Shown here in pieces: positions 34,576-47,884 of a stretch of DNA of 64,000 nucleotides. The translations under genes and the position numbers were made by a program. The notes beneath the pieces are model-generated. The model was not told the DNA's origin and ran no database searches. It saw only the letters and a list, made by a program, of their open reading frames with translations. This DNA comes from Artemisia argyi (taxonomy: Eukaryota > Streptophyta > Magnoliopsida > Asterales > Asteraceae), in assembly GCA_030686995.1 (NCBI GenBank), contig CM060702.1:69920440-69984439 (forward strand). The letters run 5' to 3'. Positions within the stretch are counted from its first letter, which is position 1; each line of letters opens with the position of its first letter.

Positions 34576-37500
34576 TTAGATTGGATTCGTCCCGGAATCC
34601 AGAGTTGAATCGGTGCTCGGGGTTGTATTGACGAATAGTTGTGGGTATTTTGCACGAATTTGATCCTCGTGCTCCCAAGTGAACTCGGGTCCTCTATTAG
34701 AGTTCCATCTGACCTTAACAATGGGAATACGACTATGCTTAAGTCGTTTGAACTCCCGATCCATAATTTCGATGGGTTCCTCAACAAAATTCAACTCATC
34801 GTCGATTTGGATCTCCTTCACGAGGTTTTCATCCGATAAACACTTTTTTAAATTTGACACATGGAAGGTGTTGTGTACTCTACTGAGCTCCTCAGGGAGT
34901 TCGAGTTTGTATGCTACAGGATCGATCCTTTCAATGATCTCGAAGGGTCCAATGTATCTTGGGTTTAACTTTCCACGTTTCCCAAACCTAATCATCCCTT
35001 TCCAAGGTGATACCTTTAGCATGACCCTGTCTCCAACTTGAAACTCCATTGGTTTCCTTCTCACATCGGCATAGCTCTTTTGCCGATCCCTGGCGGCTTG
35101 CAATCGTTGTCTAATCTTTACTATTTTCTCAGTAGTTTCAAGAATCAGCTCGGGACCAGAGAGTTGTACATCTCCAATCTCAGCCCAACAAACTAGTGAT
35201 CGACACTTTCTTCCATGAAGTGCTTCAAATGGTGCGGCCTTGATACTGGCATGATAACTGTTATTATACGAGAATTCTGCTAACGGTAGGTGCTTATCCC
35301 AGCCTTTTCCAAAATCGATCACACATGCCCGAAGCATGTCCTCTAGGGTATGAATAGTCCTTTCACTTTGACCATTGGTCTGTGGATGGTAAGCGGTACT
35401 CATATCTAACTTAGTTCCCAACGCTTTCTATAAAGATTTCCAAAAGTTAGACGTGAAACGGCTGTCTCGGTCGGAGATAATAGAAATCGGCACTCCATGC
35501 CGTGAAAATATCTCCTTCAAGTATAAACATGCAAGAATGTCCATATCATCAGTCTCTTTGATTGGCAAGAAGTGCGCTGACTTCGTGAGATGATCGACAA
35601 TGACCTAAATAGTGTTAAATCCACCCGATGTCTTGGGTAATTTCGTAATGAAGTCCATTGTAATTCTCTCCCATTTCCACATTGGTAGCTCTGGTTGAAT
35701 CAAAAGACCGGATGGTTTTTGATGCTCAGCCTTTACTCTTGAGCAGGTCAAACATTTACCGACATACTCTGCAATGTCAGCTTTCATATTTAGCCACCAA
35801 TACAACTTCTTAAGATCATGATACATTTTGTCTAAGCCAGGATGAATGGAATATTTAGACTTATGAGACTCATGCATAATGAGGTCTCGTATTCCTCCAT
35901 ACAATGGAATCCAACTTCTGTCTTTGAAACACAGCCTTCCATCTGGTTTCTTGACAAATCCATTCGTGCTTTCTGGTATGCCGTAAATCTTCTCGTGCGG
36001 TCCATTCTCTTCTTTAAGGGCCTCAGCTTGAACTTCAAGAATTTGAGACGGAAGTGGTGATCTAATTGTCATTCCCAACGATCTAACTCTGAGGGGTCTA
36101 AGTCGTTCCTTTCGACTCAAGGCATCTGCTACAACATTTGCCTTCCCGGGGTGATAACGAATTTCAAAATGATAGTCACTTAATAACTCTAACCATCGCC
36201 GTTGCCTCATATTCAACTCCTTTTGATCTAAAATGTGCTGAAGACTTTTGTGATCGGTGAAGACCGTACACTTGGTTCCATATAGGTAGTGTCTCCATAT
36301 CTTAAGAGCGAATACTACCGCTCTTAGTTCTAGATTATGAGTGGTGTAGTTTTACTCATGGGGTTTAAGTTGTCTAGAAGCGTAAGCGATTACTTTAAGT
36401 CTTTGCATCAATACGACACCCAAACCTTGGATTGATGCATCGCAATATACCACGAAATCCTCACTTCCTTCGGGTAATGCTAATATCGGTGCTTCACAAA
36501 GCTTCTGCTTAAAAAACTGAAATGTCGATTCTTGCTCTTCTCCCCAGTCAAACTTCTTCTTCTTCTGGGTTAACTCAGTCAAAGGCTTAGAAATCCTTGA
36601 AAAACCTTCAATAAATCTCCGATAGTATCCGGAAAGACCTAAAAATTGGCGTATCTCGGTAGTACTCATAGGTGACGCCCAATTTTTAACAGCTTTGATC
36701 TTGGCGGGATCAACATGAATACCCTTACTGTCGATAACATGCCCAAGAAATTGTACTTTCTCGATCAAAAAATTACACTTGGAGAATTTGGCGTATAATT
36801 TCTCTTCTCTGAGCAGTGTTAGTATAGCCTTTAAGTGTTTTGCGTGCTCTTCCTTACAACGTGAATAGATAAGTATATCATCAATGAATACAATCACAAA
36901 CTTATCAAAATAGGGTTTGCACACTCGGTTCATTAAGTCCATAAATACAGCGGGTGCATTTGTTAGACCGAATGGCATTACTTGGAATTCGTAGTGGCCG
37001 TATCTCGTCCTGAAAGCCGTCTTAGGGATATCTTCTTCCCTAACTCTCAGTTGGTGATAACCCGATCTCAAATCAATCTTCGAGTAGACACTCGATCCTT
37101 GTAGTTGATCAAACAGATCGTCAACCCTTGGCAACGGATATCGATTCTTCCCCGTAAGTTTGTTCAACTCGCGATAATCGATACACATCCTGAAGGTTCC
37201 ATCCTTCTTCTTTACAAACAACACAGGTGCTCCCCATGGTGATGAACTTGGGCAAATAAATCCTTCATCTGACAATTCCTGCAATTGCTCAGATAACTCC
37301 TTCATTTCAGACGGTGCTAGCCTATAGGGTGCTTGTGCTACGGGTGTTGCTCCTGGTACCAAGTCAATTTAAAATTCCACTTGACGTGTTGGCGGAAGGC
37401 CAGGAAAGTCCTCAGGAAATACTTCTGGAAAGTTCCCTACTACTGGCACATCCTCAAGTCGCTTCTCCTCCGAATTCTTCTTGGTGACTTAAGCTAAGAA

Positions 37501-37847
37501 GACTTGACATCCTCTTTCGATGTACTTCACAACTTTGACGCAAGAAACGATGCTTAGACGTGTTTTACTTCGCTCACCGCGAACAATTAAGGTTTCGTCT
37601 CGAAGAGGGATGTGAACGACTTTCTCATCACAGATGATTTTAGCGTGGTTCTTGGATAGCCAATCCATTCCTATAACGACATTGAAACTACCAAGTCTAA
37701 TAGGCATAAGGTCTATGACGAAGGGTGTCCTCAATAGGTGTAGGGTGCAACCCCGGAGTATAGTGTTAGTGCTCACTAGCTTCCCATCAGCTAGCTCAAT
37801 TTCGTATGTGGTGTCTAGTTTGGTTGGTGTAATATTAAGTAGGGGTG
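34576..37847 (-). pseudogene. Gypsy pol: protease end, RT, RNase H, integrase
   Basis: One frame runs from about 37847 to the stop at 34576, twelve bases from the LTR, broken by nonsense codons at 37489 (TAA), 37369 (TAA), 36352 (TAA), 35605 (TAG) and 35428 (TAG). Reverse transcriptase (about 37260-36640) shows [37 protein letters not shown] and catalytic FIDDILIYS. RNase H has [13 protein letters not shown] and later [20 protein letters not shown]. Integrase has the HHCC finger ([11 protein letters not shown] ... CLTC), MDFITKLPK, a [12 protein letters not shown] block in the interrupted stretch and [20 protein letters not shown]. The tail [20 protein letters not shown] and [19 protein letters not shown] is the chromovirus C-terminus thought to guide insertion to particular chromatin. 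Confidence 0.93.
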
Positions 37848-39107
37848 CAAGCGAATAGATACGAAACTTTGATCGGCTCCGGAATCAAATGAAACTTTAA
37901 CGAGGCGGTTGTTTAGGAAGAACGTACCCATGACTACGTTCGGATCTTGTTGGACATTTCCATCTCCCAGCACGTATGCTCTCCCACGTGAATTTTTGTC
38001 CTTGTTTGGGCATTGACGCCTGTAGTGTCCTTTCTTTCCACAAGCATGGCATACTACAGCCACGGGTTGCAAGTTAGCTCCAGTAGCTTTGCAATCTTGT
38101 GTCTTATGTCCAGTCCTTGAACATTTTCCACACTTAGCATAGCAGAGTCCAGTGTGATGCATCTTACACTTGTCGCAGAATGGGGTAGGTCCAGCATACC
38201 CAGCATTCTTAACTGGTGCGGCGACATAAGCTCTGGCAGCTTCTTGTCGTCGGTTCTGTTGGTTGTGGTGGGTGTTTCTGTCATGGTGATAGTTACAATT
38301 GGGGTTACGGTTGTTGTTGTTGTTATTGCTGTTGTTGTTGTTGTTATTTGTCTTTCGATCATCAAACTTCCTTTTTTGATCATTGTTTCCCTGAGCAGAG
38401 TTTCGCTTAATCTCCCAATCTAGCAGTCTTTGGGCAATTGTCATTGCTTCTTCCAAAGATTGAGGCTTTGATAAGGTGACGTTTCCCTCAATGCTCCTAG
38501 GTAGTCCCTCGATGTACCTTGCCAACAACTTTTCCAAATCGGGAACCTTTGAAGGGCAAAGTATGGCAAGCTCTTGAAATCTCCTATCATAAGCCCTGAG
38601 ATCATTCCCTTTCACGACCAATAGGTGAAACTCATCTTCTAGTTTCTTGATCTCTCCTCTTGGGCAGAACTTCTTCAACATCTTTTCCTTAAACTCAGCC
38701 CAGGTGATCTGATAGGCTTCCTCCACACCTATCTTCTGAGCAGTTGCGTTCCACCAAGACAACGCATCTTCCAGCAATGTTCTAGTAGCAAACAAAACTC
38801 TATTTTTAGGGGCACAACCGCTTCTCACAAACACAGTTTTAGTTCACTCAAACCATCGAGCAAGTTCTTTCACTCCTTCAGTACCTTTGAAGTGGGATGG
38901 CTTACAAGCTATGAAGTCCTTATAGGTACACTTCCGAGTCGCAGAGGACTCGCTTTCTGCAGTAGGTTGGTTGTTGTTACTAGTTCGCGCCATTGCGGCA
39001 GCCTGCTCTTCCAAAGCTACAGCAACACTGTCGGCGACCAACTTTCTGATAGCAGCTTGAGTCATAGCGGGTGACGAGGTAGCAATAGCGGTTTTCCTAG
39101 GGGCCAT
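37847..39107 (-). pseudogene. Gypsy gag with zinc knuckles and protease start
   Basis: The most likely start is the ATG at 39105-39107 (MAPRKTAIATSSPAM); the frame upstream is not gag-like. The capsid region (ALSWWNATAQKIG, FCPRGEIKKLEDEFHLL, YIEGLPRSIEGNVTL) is typical of plant Gypsy gag. An N-rich linker follows, encoded by a (GTT)n run near 38311-38345. Zinc-binding segments come next: CDKCKMHHTGLCYAKC, CGKCSRTGHKTQDC and CHACGKKGHYRRQC. The protease active site appears as [14 protein letters not shown]. One TGA at 38844 interrupts gag, and a one-base shift near 37847, just after the protease motif, separates it from pol. Confidence 0.9.
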
Positions 39108-39499
39108 ATCTCTATAAAATCGCAAGTGTATAAGTAAGAATCCCAAACATCGATCAATAACAAGAGAAATACTATAACCAAGCTCATAATAGTCGAGATC
39201 ATCACAAAATACATCACAATCACACCACGAATACATACATCAACATAAACCATATTATCCATAAATAATCATCACGACATGTAACAACACACATGAAAAT
39301 TATAATGAATCTCAATATGGGAGCATAACATAAGATCAAAAAACCAAAACATCAGAAATCAATATCAATACAGTACAATCATAACCAACATAAAGTTTTA
39401 ATAATTTGAATTCATTGTTACAAAACAATAAGATACAACATTATTAATGCCTCACAGGGCAAGTTAAGATGTCTCTGAATGTAATGATACATCATAGAT
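39108..39499 (-). other. Spacer between the additional ORF and gag
   Basis: AT-rich, several stops in all sense frames. It acts as leader for gag in the element's RNA. Confidence 0.5.
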
Positions 39500-41010
39500 C
39501 TATGAATCTCCGGGTGCGCCTCCTGATCTCCTCTCTAGCTCTCTGATGATCCTGATCATCTCCAACATCTCTAAATCTCTGGATCTCTCGCTGGCCTGGA
39601 CCTCCGCAAGCGTGACCGACAGAGTGTGGATAGTAGCACTAGATGCGGCCAGCTCCTGGGTCTGATGCTCCAGCATCTGCTGTTTGATGACCGCAATCTC
39701 TCTCAGATCCTCCATCTCGTGTCTCTACACATCTAGTCTATGACCAAACTCAGTAATAGTAGCCTATGCCTCCTCGATCTCAGTACCCATCATCTCAAAC
39801 ACAGTCTCCGGAGCTGTCCTATGCACAACGAGGTTCTCGACCTCCTCCTGCATGATCTCAATCCTCTCCAAGGATATATCCTCTATAACAACAACTCATC
39901 AAGACGATCCTCATGTCTAACCAACCTAGCAGCCAGTAAAGGGATAGTATGGTGTATCGGCTCCCTAGTAACCGGTAACACCGCTGAAGAGCCCTCTCCA
40001 AGCTCAGCAGCCCTAGGTGATCCCTCAATAAACCTCCATCGATGAATGCACTCTAACAAGAACGACCATCGGCGGGCATCAACCATCCTATGAATGCTAG
40101 GTGAAGTAGTGGTCTAAGTAGGAACAGCTCACGGTGATGGAATAGGTGATGAAGCAGGTGATGGTGTCGGCACAGTAGTAGTCTGAGAGTAGAAAACCAT
40201 AGGTGGTGGCATGGGTGGTAAAACCTCAGAAGAGTGGGGTGCGGTGTAAGTAGGCAGCATGTAAGGATGTGGTTCAGGTAGTGGTGATAAAGGTGATGGT
40301 GACCGAGATGGTGAAGGTGTTAGTGATGCCACAGGTGTCAGCTCAGGCACAAACACAGGTGGAAGTACAGGTGTGGGTGATGGTACAGATACAGGTACAG
40401 CTGGTGGATCAGTAGAAACAGGCAAAATACAGATTCATTTCCGAGCCGTGCATTTGCGGGTGAAGCTATCATCATGGTATCGAAACAACTCTCCAAAAGG
40501 CTCAGGCTCAAAGGGCTCAAGGGTACTCACTCGCTTGCATCGACGAGTCGGTGCAGGCGGGGATGGTGATGGGATAGATGCAGCAGTGTCAGAAGTATCA
40601 GAGTCAGAAGACTCGTCATCAACATCTGAACCGGAATGGTGACTGGCAGGTGGTGTAGGACGGTCATCAGCCGCAAGAAACTGCTGAGACGTAAGATACT
40701 GATCATAAAGGTGCTGATCCTGTGTCCTAGGTCCACAGACAAGACGGAAAAGAGGCTGTATAGCAAAAGAATCAATGGGTGTCGAAGCAACCTCACCCAC
40801 CTCGAAGGGCTCAGTCTCCGCAGACGGGTCTCCAGATGGAACAGTAGGTGGAATGACAGGTGATACTGGTACAGTGTCATTGGTATCAGGAGAATCATGG
40901 GTGTCTCGGGTGTCGTGGGTGTCATAGTCAGATAGGACAATGGTAGGGAAGGTGGATGATGCCAGCATGACGTCATCACTGTCAGACAAGATAATAATCG
41001 GGGGCGACAT
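39500..41010 (-). pseudogene. Extra sense ORF upstream of gag in the Gypsy element
   Basis: Between the primer site and gag, in the same sense, a frame starts at ATG 41008-41010 (MSPPIIILSDSDDVMLASS). It continues in one frame to about 39885 through an acidic S/D/T-rich part, a P/S-rich part (ELTPVASLTPSPSRSPSPL) and a segment with RRWSFLLECIHRWRFIEGSP. It is interrupted by stops at 40435, 40129 and about 40111. After a frameshift near 39885 it continues with a helical, coiled-coil-like tail (IIRELERRSGGAPGDS) to 39500. The length would be about 500 codons. Comparable acidic/Pro-rich/coiled-coil proteins precede gag in other Asteraceae Gypsy elements as I recall them. Function unknown. Confidence 0.65.
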
Positions 41011-41251
41011 GGTACTGTAATATCCCAAAATAATAGTAATATAAGTCATTTAGTCTACAAAATGCTACATGCACAGTGATCATGGTGTCATAGTGAACTT
41101 AGTGCAATGGGTGCTAAAAATCAAACCTTAAAACATGACGTTGGCAAGCGCTGGCACGGAGGGCACTTCGGTGATAAATAGTTTGTTTAGAAATCTGGTG
41201 TGGTTATAGTCCAATGTTTTTAAAAAAATCATTTGGTTGTCTATAACCATA

Positions 41252-41263
41252 GCTCTGATGCCA
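41252..41263 (-). promoter_or_regulatory. Gypsy primer-binding site, tRNA-Met type
   Basis: On the minus strand, directly after the right LTR, the sequence is TGGCATCAGAGC, one base from the common plant initiator tRNA-Met site TGGTATCAGAGC. This fixes the right LTR as the 5' LTR. Confidence 0.85.
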
Positions 41264-42397
41264 ATTTGTAACCCCCCAAAAATTTGGAAAGCAACGGAAG
41301 TCTATCGGGGTCATTACAGTTTAGTACACAGTCATACTCATAGAAAACAATTCAAAAGATAGTTAATATCATTCCATGAAAACTCAAAGTAGTCAGAGTT
41401 ACAAACACTTTCCAAATGTTAATTGTTTCGCAAAAGAAATGATGAGATTGAAAAGAATGATATAATTATTGAAATAAAAAGGGAGGTCCTGTGTGCCCTT
41501 TTGCCAGCTCCGTGCCATCATGCCTGCTAGTTACCTGAGATAAACATGCTTAAAAGTCAACACAACGGTTGAGTGAATCCATAGTAGTTTAAATAGTAAT
41601 AGTGTGAACACAATTCAAGTATTTGAAATAAACAAGCCAAGATAGATCGGTCTTGACTAAACTGGTGTCATATTGCTCCTAAGCCTCACGAAACGCAAGC
41701 CTTAACATCGTATCGAAATATCATAAATATAAAAATTACTTACACCACGAGGGGTGTAGTTAACAAAGGGGCCCTCGGTGATGGAAATGTACTCGGTTTC
41801 CATGTTACCTCGAATATAGCACACCTCCTGCCAAATAATCACTTTGACAGAGATGGGCTGCCGTTCCAATAGATCTATTAGCTATATTTGCGCTCACTCG
41901 CAAGTGATTAAGGTTCGTGATATGAGGGACTTGAAGTACGGGTGTCAACTTAGGCAATATCAGATAGTAATAGCATACAGAAAAATACTTGTGTTCGATT
42001 TATAGCATGTATCTCCCCACGGGGTTTAGAAATAACTAAAAAAATGTGGGACCATGAACTCACCTGACGGGTGTGTGTGAATCTCAACGGTGCTCAAAGG
42101 CGACGGTGTATTGCTACGACTAGCGATGAAATTCCTCCGACTTGCGACCTATATAAGTGATATATATATATTACCATCGGTGTTTTAGATTCGATACGTG
42201 AATGACATGTGATACATCTCGAGTACGATGATATCAATTCGGGTGTCTTAAAATATCCAAAATAACTTTACGTAGTTATTTATAACGTTGATACGAACCG
42301 GTGATCAATAAGTGTTAATTTATTCGTGATAATAATAACGTTAATAAAAATATTTGTTTTAAATATTTTTAGTAAATATGTAGATTTATTTAAAGTC

Positions 42398-42500
<103 letters not shown>

Positions 42501-43863
42501 AAAGTAAAAATTAAATAATAAAGTATCATTGTCAAAGTTGACCCTTAACTTTAATAAAGTTACACTTTTTACCCCTTGGTCAAAAAACATTTACATTTTT
42601 AGTCCTTTTTATACTTTTTACACAATATGCCTCGATTTTAGAATAATTACAGTTTCAACCCTCTAATTTTATTAAAAATTTACTGTTTCAGCTTTTAGTC
42701 TGAAAGTTTAGCAGATTTGTCACTTTTGGTCCCTTAACGAGAGTTTTTGCAAAAATAGTCCTTTGTTAAGTTTTTGAAAAACAAACTTTTTGGTAAAATA
42801 AAAGTAACATTTTATCTTAATTGTATTCTCCAAAAACAGCTTTTAAAGTTTAAAAATGTTTTGAAATCTTAATAGTTTTTAACCGAAAATCCCTTTTAGT
42901 AGAATACATGGGCTCGTTAGCCCAATCTTAGGCCCAAATGGCGTTTTAGTTAATATTAGAGGTGCTCGACTAGGATTTGGATCTAGCTTAGTTTACGTAG
43001 CATTTGGTCTCGATTAGTATGCATGAAAGGTTAGTTTAGTTTAGCTTGATTCGAAGAAACAGGATATCGAAAAATATATATACGTTGTACGTGTGAAAAT
43101 GAATTTGTGAGCCCTTTCCTAGGGGTGTCGAAGCGTATAAATATATTTTAGTGTCACGTGTGGTTGTTATACGACGTGTGATATGTGATTAGGTGTTCTC
43201 AATGTGACGAACGAAGTGTGCAATGCATGATAATGAACAATGTATGAATCAAAAAGGGAGATAGCACTTACAACACCAATAAGATGGTGGGAAGTTCGTG
43301 TGATACGAGACAAGAAACAAGCAAACGTAGTACCCTCTTCGTATAGTGACCCTCGTTCCAAAATTAGTTACCCAACTTGTACCCTTGCTCCAAATCTTAC
43401 TCGTGTGTGCCTAGTACCCTTCGAAAGTAACCAAGAAAGAAAGAAAGAGTTTTGTGATTTGAGATCATAGTGAAACTTGAAAGTGTGAGAAAAGGTGCAT
43501 TAAATGTGATTATTTATAGGAGGAATGAGGTGGTTAGCAAGGTTCTCATATGACTTGTGTCTTTGGTGGTGTCATTCGAACAAAGACAAGTATGTCTCAA
43601 ATCCTTTCATGTCGCTTGTAAGTATACATGGAGGCTATGATGGTTTTCTTTAATTGATTAGTACTAGGTCAAGGGAAAGATGAGGGAACATGTGAGTGTT
43701 CTAAGTGATTAGTTTAGTTATAAAAGTTTTTGTGTTTGGGGTTAATGAAATACTTGATCTTGTGGGTAATGAGAGCTTAGTGTGTAATGTTATGAACCAA
43801 GGGTTCAACTAGTTCAATAGGTTTACATAGGGCGGCTTGTTGTTGGTTTTTGGTTGATCTCAC

Positions 43864-45387
43864 TGATGCGTAGGGATTGCACCAGGCTTTACCTCTCGAG
43901 GGATCTCGAGAAGCTTACAACCCCCACCAGGCAGTGTACCTGATCATTGTAGTATAGTATAGTGACAAGTACCGGGGGATTAATCGTTCAACTCAGGAAT
44001 AGTGTCGTTAGGATTGAAATTAATCTAACTAGGTCTAAAGGTGAAGGATAATTCTTTTTGTATTTGTATATTTTATGAAAAGCAAGTAAAAATCTCGAGT
44101 ATTGGAAGGAGTAGCGGAATTAGTTGCTAATCAACTAACCCAAAAGCTATTAATTAAACTAATGTGCAAGAAAACTAAACCAAGGTTCTACAAGATAAGT
44201 GAAGCATGTCTACCCATGATATGTTACTCCTTGCTAGCTATCCAATTCTACCTATTGAATTGTCACACCTTGCTTTAATTGACGGATTGTATTCCTTAAT
44301 ACCATTCATGGGGTGACGTACTTACTTCCCCAATCCAATAAGCTCCTACTTCACTCCTATGTCGAGCCGGCTAAGAAGCTCCTAACATGGGATCACTAGA
44401 ATTTGCTCATGCATTAAATACAACCATAAAAACCTAGTACACATCGGTTCATGTTTCTTAAGACGTTCAAGCATGTTACCCTATGGAAGTCTGCCAGTTT
44501 TCTTAAGCCAAACATCGAATACAATCAATCAAACAAGAGATAATAGGAATCAAGAATTATAAGCTAAACCAATTAGATCAAGCGAAGTGTCACACCCTAA
44601 TTGATGAAGATAGACACACACATCAACAAGGAATCAATAAGATATAGTCAATTATATACAAGTTTCACATAAACATAAGTAGACATAAGGTAAATTAACA
44701 AAACATAATCAAAGAAGGACAAACAACAATAATAATGAAAGACATAGTTGAGATAGAATCATCAAACTAATACATGATGTTTATGGAGTGATTGAAACCC
44801 TCTAAGTTGCTGGAAAAACACCTACCTAAACCCAGGAATCGACCTTAGGGTTTAGGGCTTACAAAAAGTGAAGTTATGATGTTATATTTATAGGCTAATT
44901 TTCTGTCGGCCGATCTTGACGGCATCATCCCGTTACTATTGACGGAGTCACGACCATTTTTTCACCAAATTGTAGATCTCTTCGTCCTCTTCGCGTGGGC
45001 TTTTGAATCACCTAAATCCGAGTTCGTATGCAAAAGTTATGACGAAAACAATATCAGCTACTCCTTGCGCAAGTTTTGACATGTTAACACGTGACGGCCT
45101 TGGGTGACGCCGTCACGTTTCTTCTGGATCGTCACCACTTTTACTCTTGACGCCATCAGGATTTCCTCTTGACGCCGTCATACACTGTTCTCAGCATGGA
45201 AAATTAAGTCTTTGGCATTTTCTTCACTTTTATGCTCCAAAAACGTCTGAATTGCTTCCTTTTCCAGATTTCACTCCCAAAGTACCTAAAATCAAAAAAA
45301 GGAACGATTTAGGGTAATATTTGATCAAATAAATTCAATTTCGGGCTTAAATGACTCCCTAAAAGTGGTTCATTTTTCGCCTCATCA
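43864..45387 (-). repeat. LARD-A copy 2, left (3') LTR
   Basis: 1524 bases. It has TGACG-dyads at about 44918-45185, a TATA-like ATATTTATAGG near 44883-44893 and the tRNA-Asp-like segment at 43944-43990 (one base changed in its 15-base core). It differs from copy 1 across the LTR far more than copy 1 LTRs differ from each other, marking a subfamily. Confidence 0.9.
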
Positions 45388-47880
45388 TATACCCTTACAC
45401 TTGAGATTTGCTTGTCCTCAAGCAAATGCATTTTTATTCTAATCAAAATACAAGTTAGGGGTCATTTAACACTAATATAAAAGTAATTACAACAAATAAT
45501 CGTTCCACTAAAGACCAAAGATAAGCACGGAGGTCATACACTAGCACCTCACAAATAGTGTTTAGATACTCACATTTCCCGGGTGTAATAAAGTAATATC
45601 ACATTTTGGAAATGGAAAACATCTCTCACTACCTATCATAGCAAAATAGATTACCATAGGCTTGGGAAAGGATCAAACCTCCACCACATGGTGTAAGCAC
45701 CTACGATAAACTATCAAAGAGGTCTTTTAAAGGGTAGTAACGTTAGGTGTAGGGATATGAAACACACGGTTTTGTTGGATATAGGCAGTCTTTACTGGTG
45801 GCGAGTTAACAATCTTGGTTAATTACATGTACAATATGGCGTTGCTAAGCTAAGACTAGACTCGACTTAAGCTAATAAATGAAAAATAACAAAAACATAA
45901 AATGAACATAGAATGAAAAGGGATGGTAGTCCGTATTTTTTTTCTCTTTTTTTTTTCTATTTTTTTTCTTTTCTTTTTCTTGATTTTTCGATTTTTTTTT
46001 TATTTTTTTTTTATTTTATGCATAAACTCTTACCCTACCATCCAAAATAATACATCATAGGAATGCACATTTCCCTTACACTTGAATTTTTACATACTTT
46101 ACAATAAACTAATCTAATGACTCGAATTAAGATAATTAAAACACTTGGAGTACTTTTAAGATTAACGCACATACGGGGGTAATATACGATGTTCTTCCCC
46201 ATTACTCCATAAAATAAGTACTTTACCCATGAGTCCCAATCGTCCCAAAACAATATGTACAAGGATATGACTCGACTTAGCAACCATGTAATCAATTAGA
46301 TAATTAACTTAGGGTTTAACAAATAACAATAATGCACTAAAAATGAGTGCATACACGGAAGACTAAGGCGATTTGGGTGTACATTTAAGTGGGGTGTAAC
46401 AAATTCTTCCTTTAAGTAAAATGCTTAAAGTTAGAAACGAAAAGATAGGCTCGGAGGGGTGTACTAAGGGTTTCGTGTACTAAAAATGAGTACAACGCTC
46501 AGGTGTGGGAAAAATTAATTGACTTAACTAGCCAAGTAATATGACTTAAATGGTCAAGTAATTATGATACGGGTTTAACACAAGGGTGATCCTAATGCCT
46601 CTTATCATGTAGTAAATCTTACTACACGAATGTAGTCTCACTAGCGGTCTCGGGATGCATCACTAACGCAAGTTCTAGAATCTAAATGCTACCGGTACAC
46701 TCATAAGCACTAATATTAAATGCTTTTCCTATCAAATCTAAAGGCGAACCTCACATATTTGGGTGGAAAATTTTTCTGAATGATACGGTTATATGCTAGT
46801 CATACAATCTCCTATCCATGAGAAGCTTGCTATGGCTAAAGTTTCACTCCTAAATGTTCTAAAAAATTTTAAATTTGGCGCTAAAATTACACTAACAAGT
46901 ATTTCTCATAGTTTTATTACACATCTACCATCAAACAAACAAACTCAAGCGAAAGTGTATCTGTAAGGTATCATCATTTTACCTTCCCCTTACACTTAGG
47001 ATGAACATTGTCCCCAATGTTCAAGTAAAGAATGTAAAAGTAAAACAGGTAAAAGAATGAAATCAAATACTCCCCTGATTCGCTCGGTATGGATAATAAG
47101 GTAGCCAGGTTAGATCTTCCTCCAAGAAAATGAACAATCAAAGCTTCCCTTCCAGAATATAAATCATCTTCTTGTCATATATAACCTGTTAAACCTGAGA
47201 AAATAGACCAAAACCCAAAGCATCAACCCGAACAAAGAGAACTCACAACTAGATGTAATTCCAGACTTAGGAATAAAAACAAAACAATTAAAGATATAAT
47301 GCTTGTGGAATGAATGTTTGCAGATTTCCTGGAGTTTATAAAACTAAAGAATCAACAAATACTTTAAAACTCCGGTATAAACAAAACTAGCAAAATTTTT
47401 CAGAATTTTACACATGACGCCGTCAGGAATTAATTCCTGACGCCGTCAGAAATGACCTGCAGAAATCTTTATGTTAAGTTTCCGGTAAATTTCTGGAAAA
47501 ACTTATGTCCTACTTCCTGGAAAATCATGCAAAACATCATTATGACTCGATACAAGCATTTGACTCTAACAATTACTAATATACATGTTCATTTAATATT
47601 GTTGTGTATCATGCTCAATTTTGTTCTTATAAACAAATTTGGGTCTCCCCTTACACTTAGCTTTTGCAAAATACCTTTATATGTAATTAAGACGAAGTTA
47701 AAAACAAAATAAAGCATTTTCACAATTTACTTTGAAACATGAACCACAAACAATAAAAATAAAGCATGCATACGGAGACAAATAAAATCAAATAAACAAA
47801 CAAACAAACAAATAAATAAATAAAACTTAGGTTGCCTCCCAATAAGCGCTTGTTTTTGTTCGAGTCACGAGCCTGACTCT
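45388..47880. other. LARD-A copy 2 interior, non-coding
   Basis: Collinear with 12618-15070. It holds a T-rich tract at 45940-46018 where copy 1 has (TA)n, and two TGACGCCGTCA dyads separated by about 13 bases near 47415-47450. No supportable ORF. Confidence 0.7.
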
Positions 47881-47884
47881 ACCC

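Noticed and set aside
38154..38423. Plus-strand frame with long V/C-rich hydrophobic run
   Set aside because: It is the antisense of the Asn-rich gag linker ((GTT)n run), which gives false membrane-like text.
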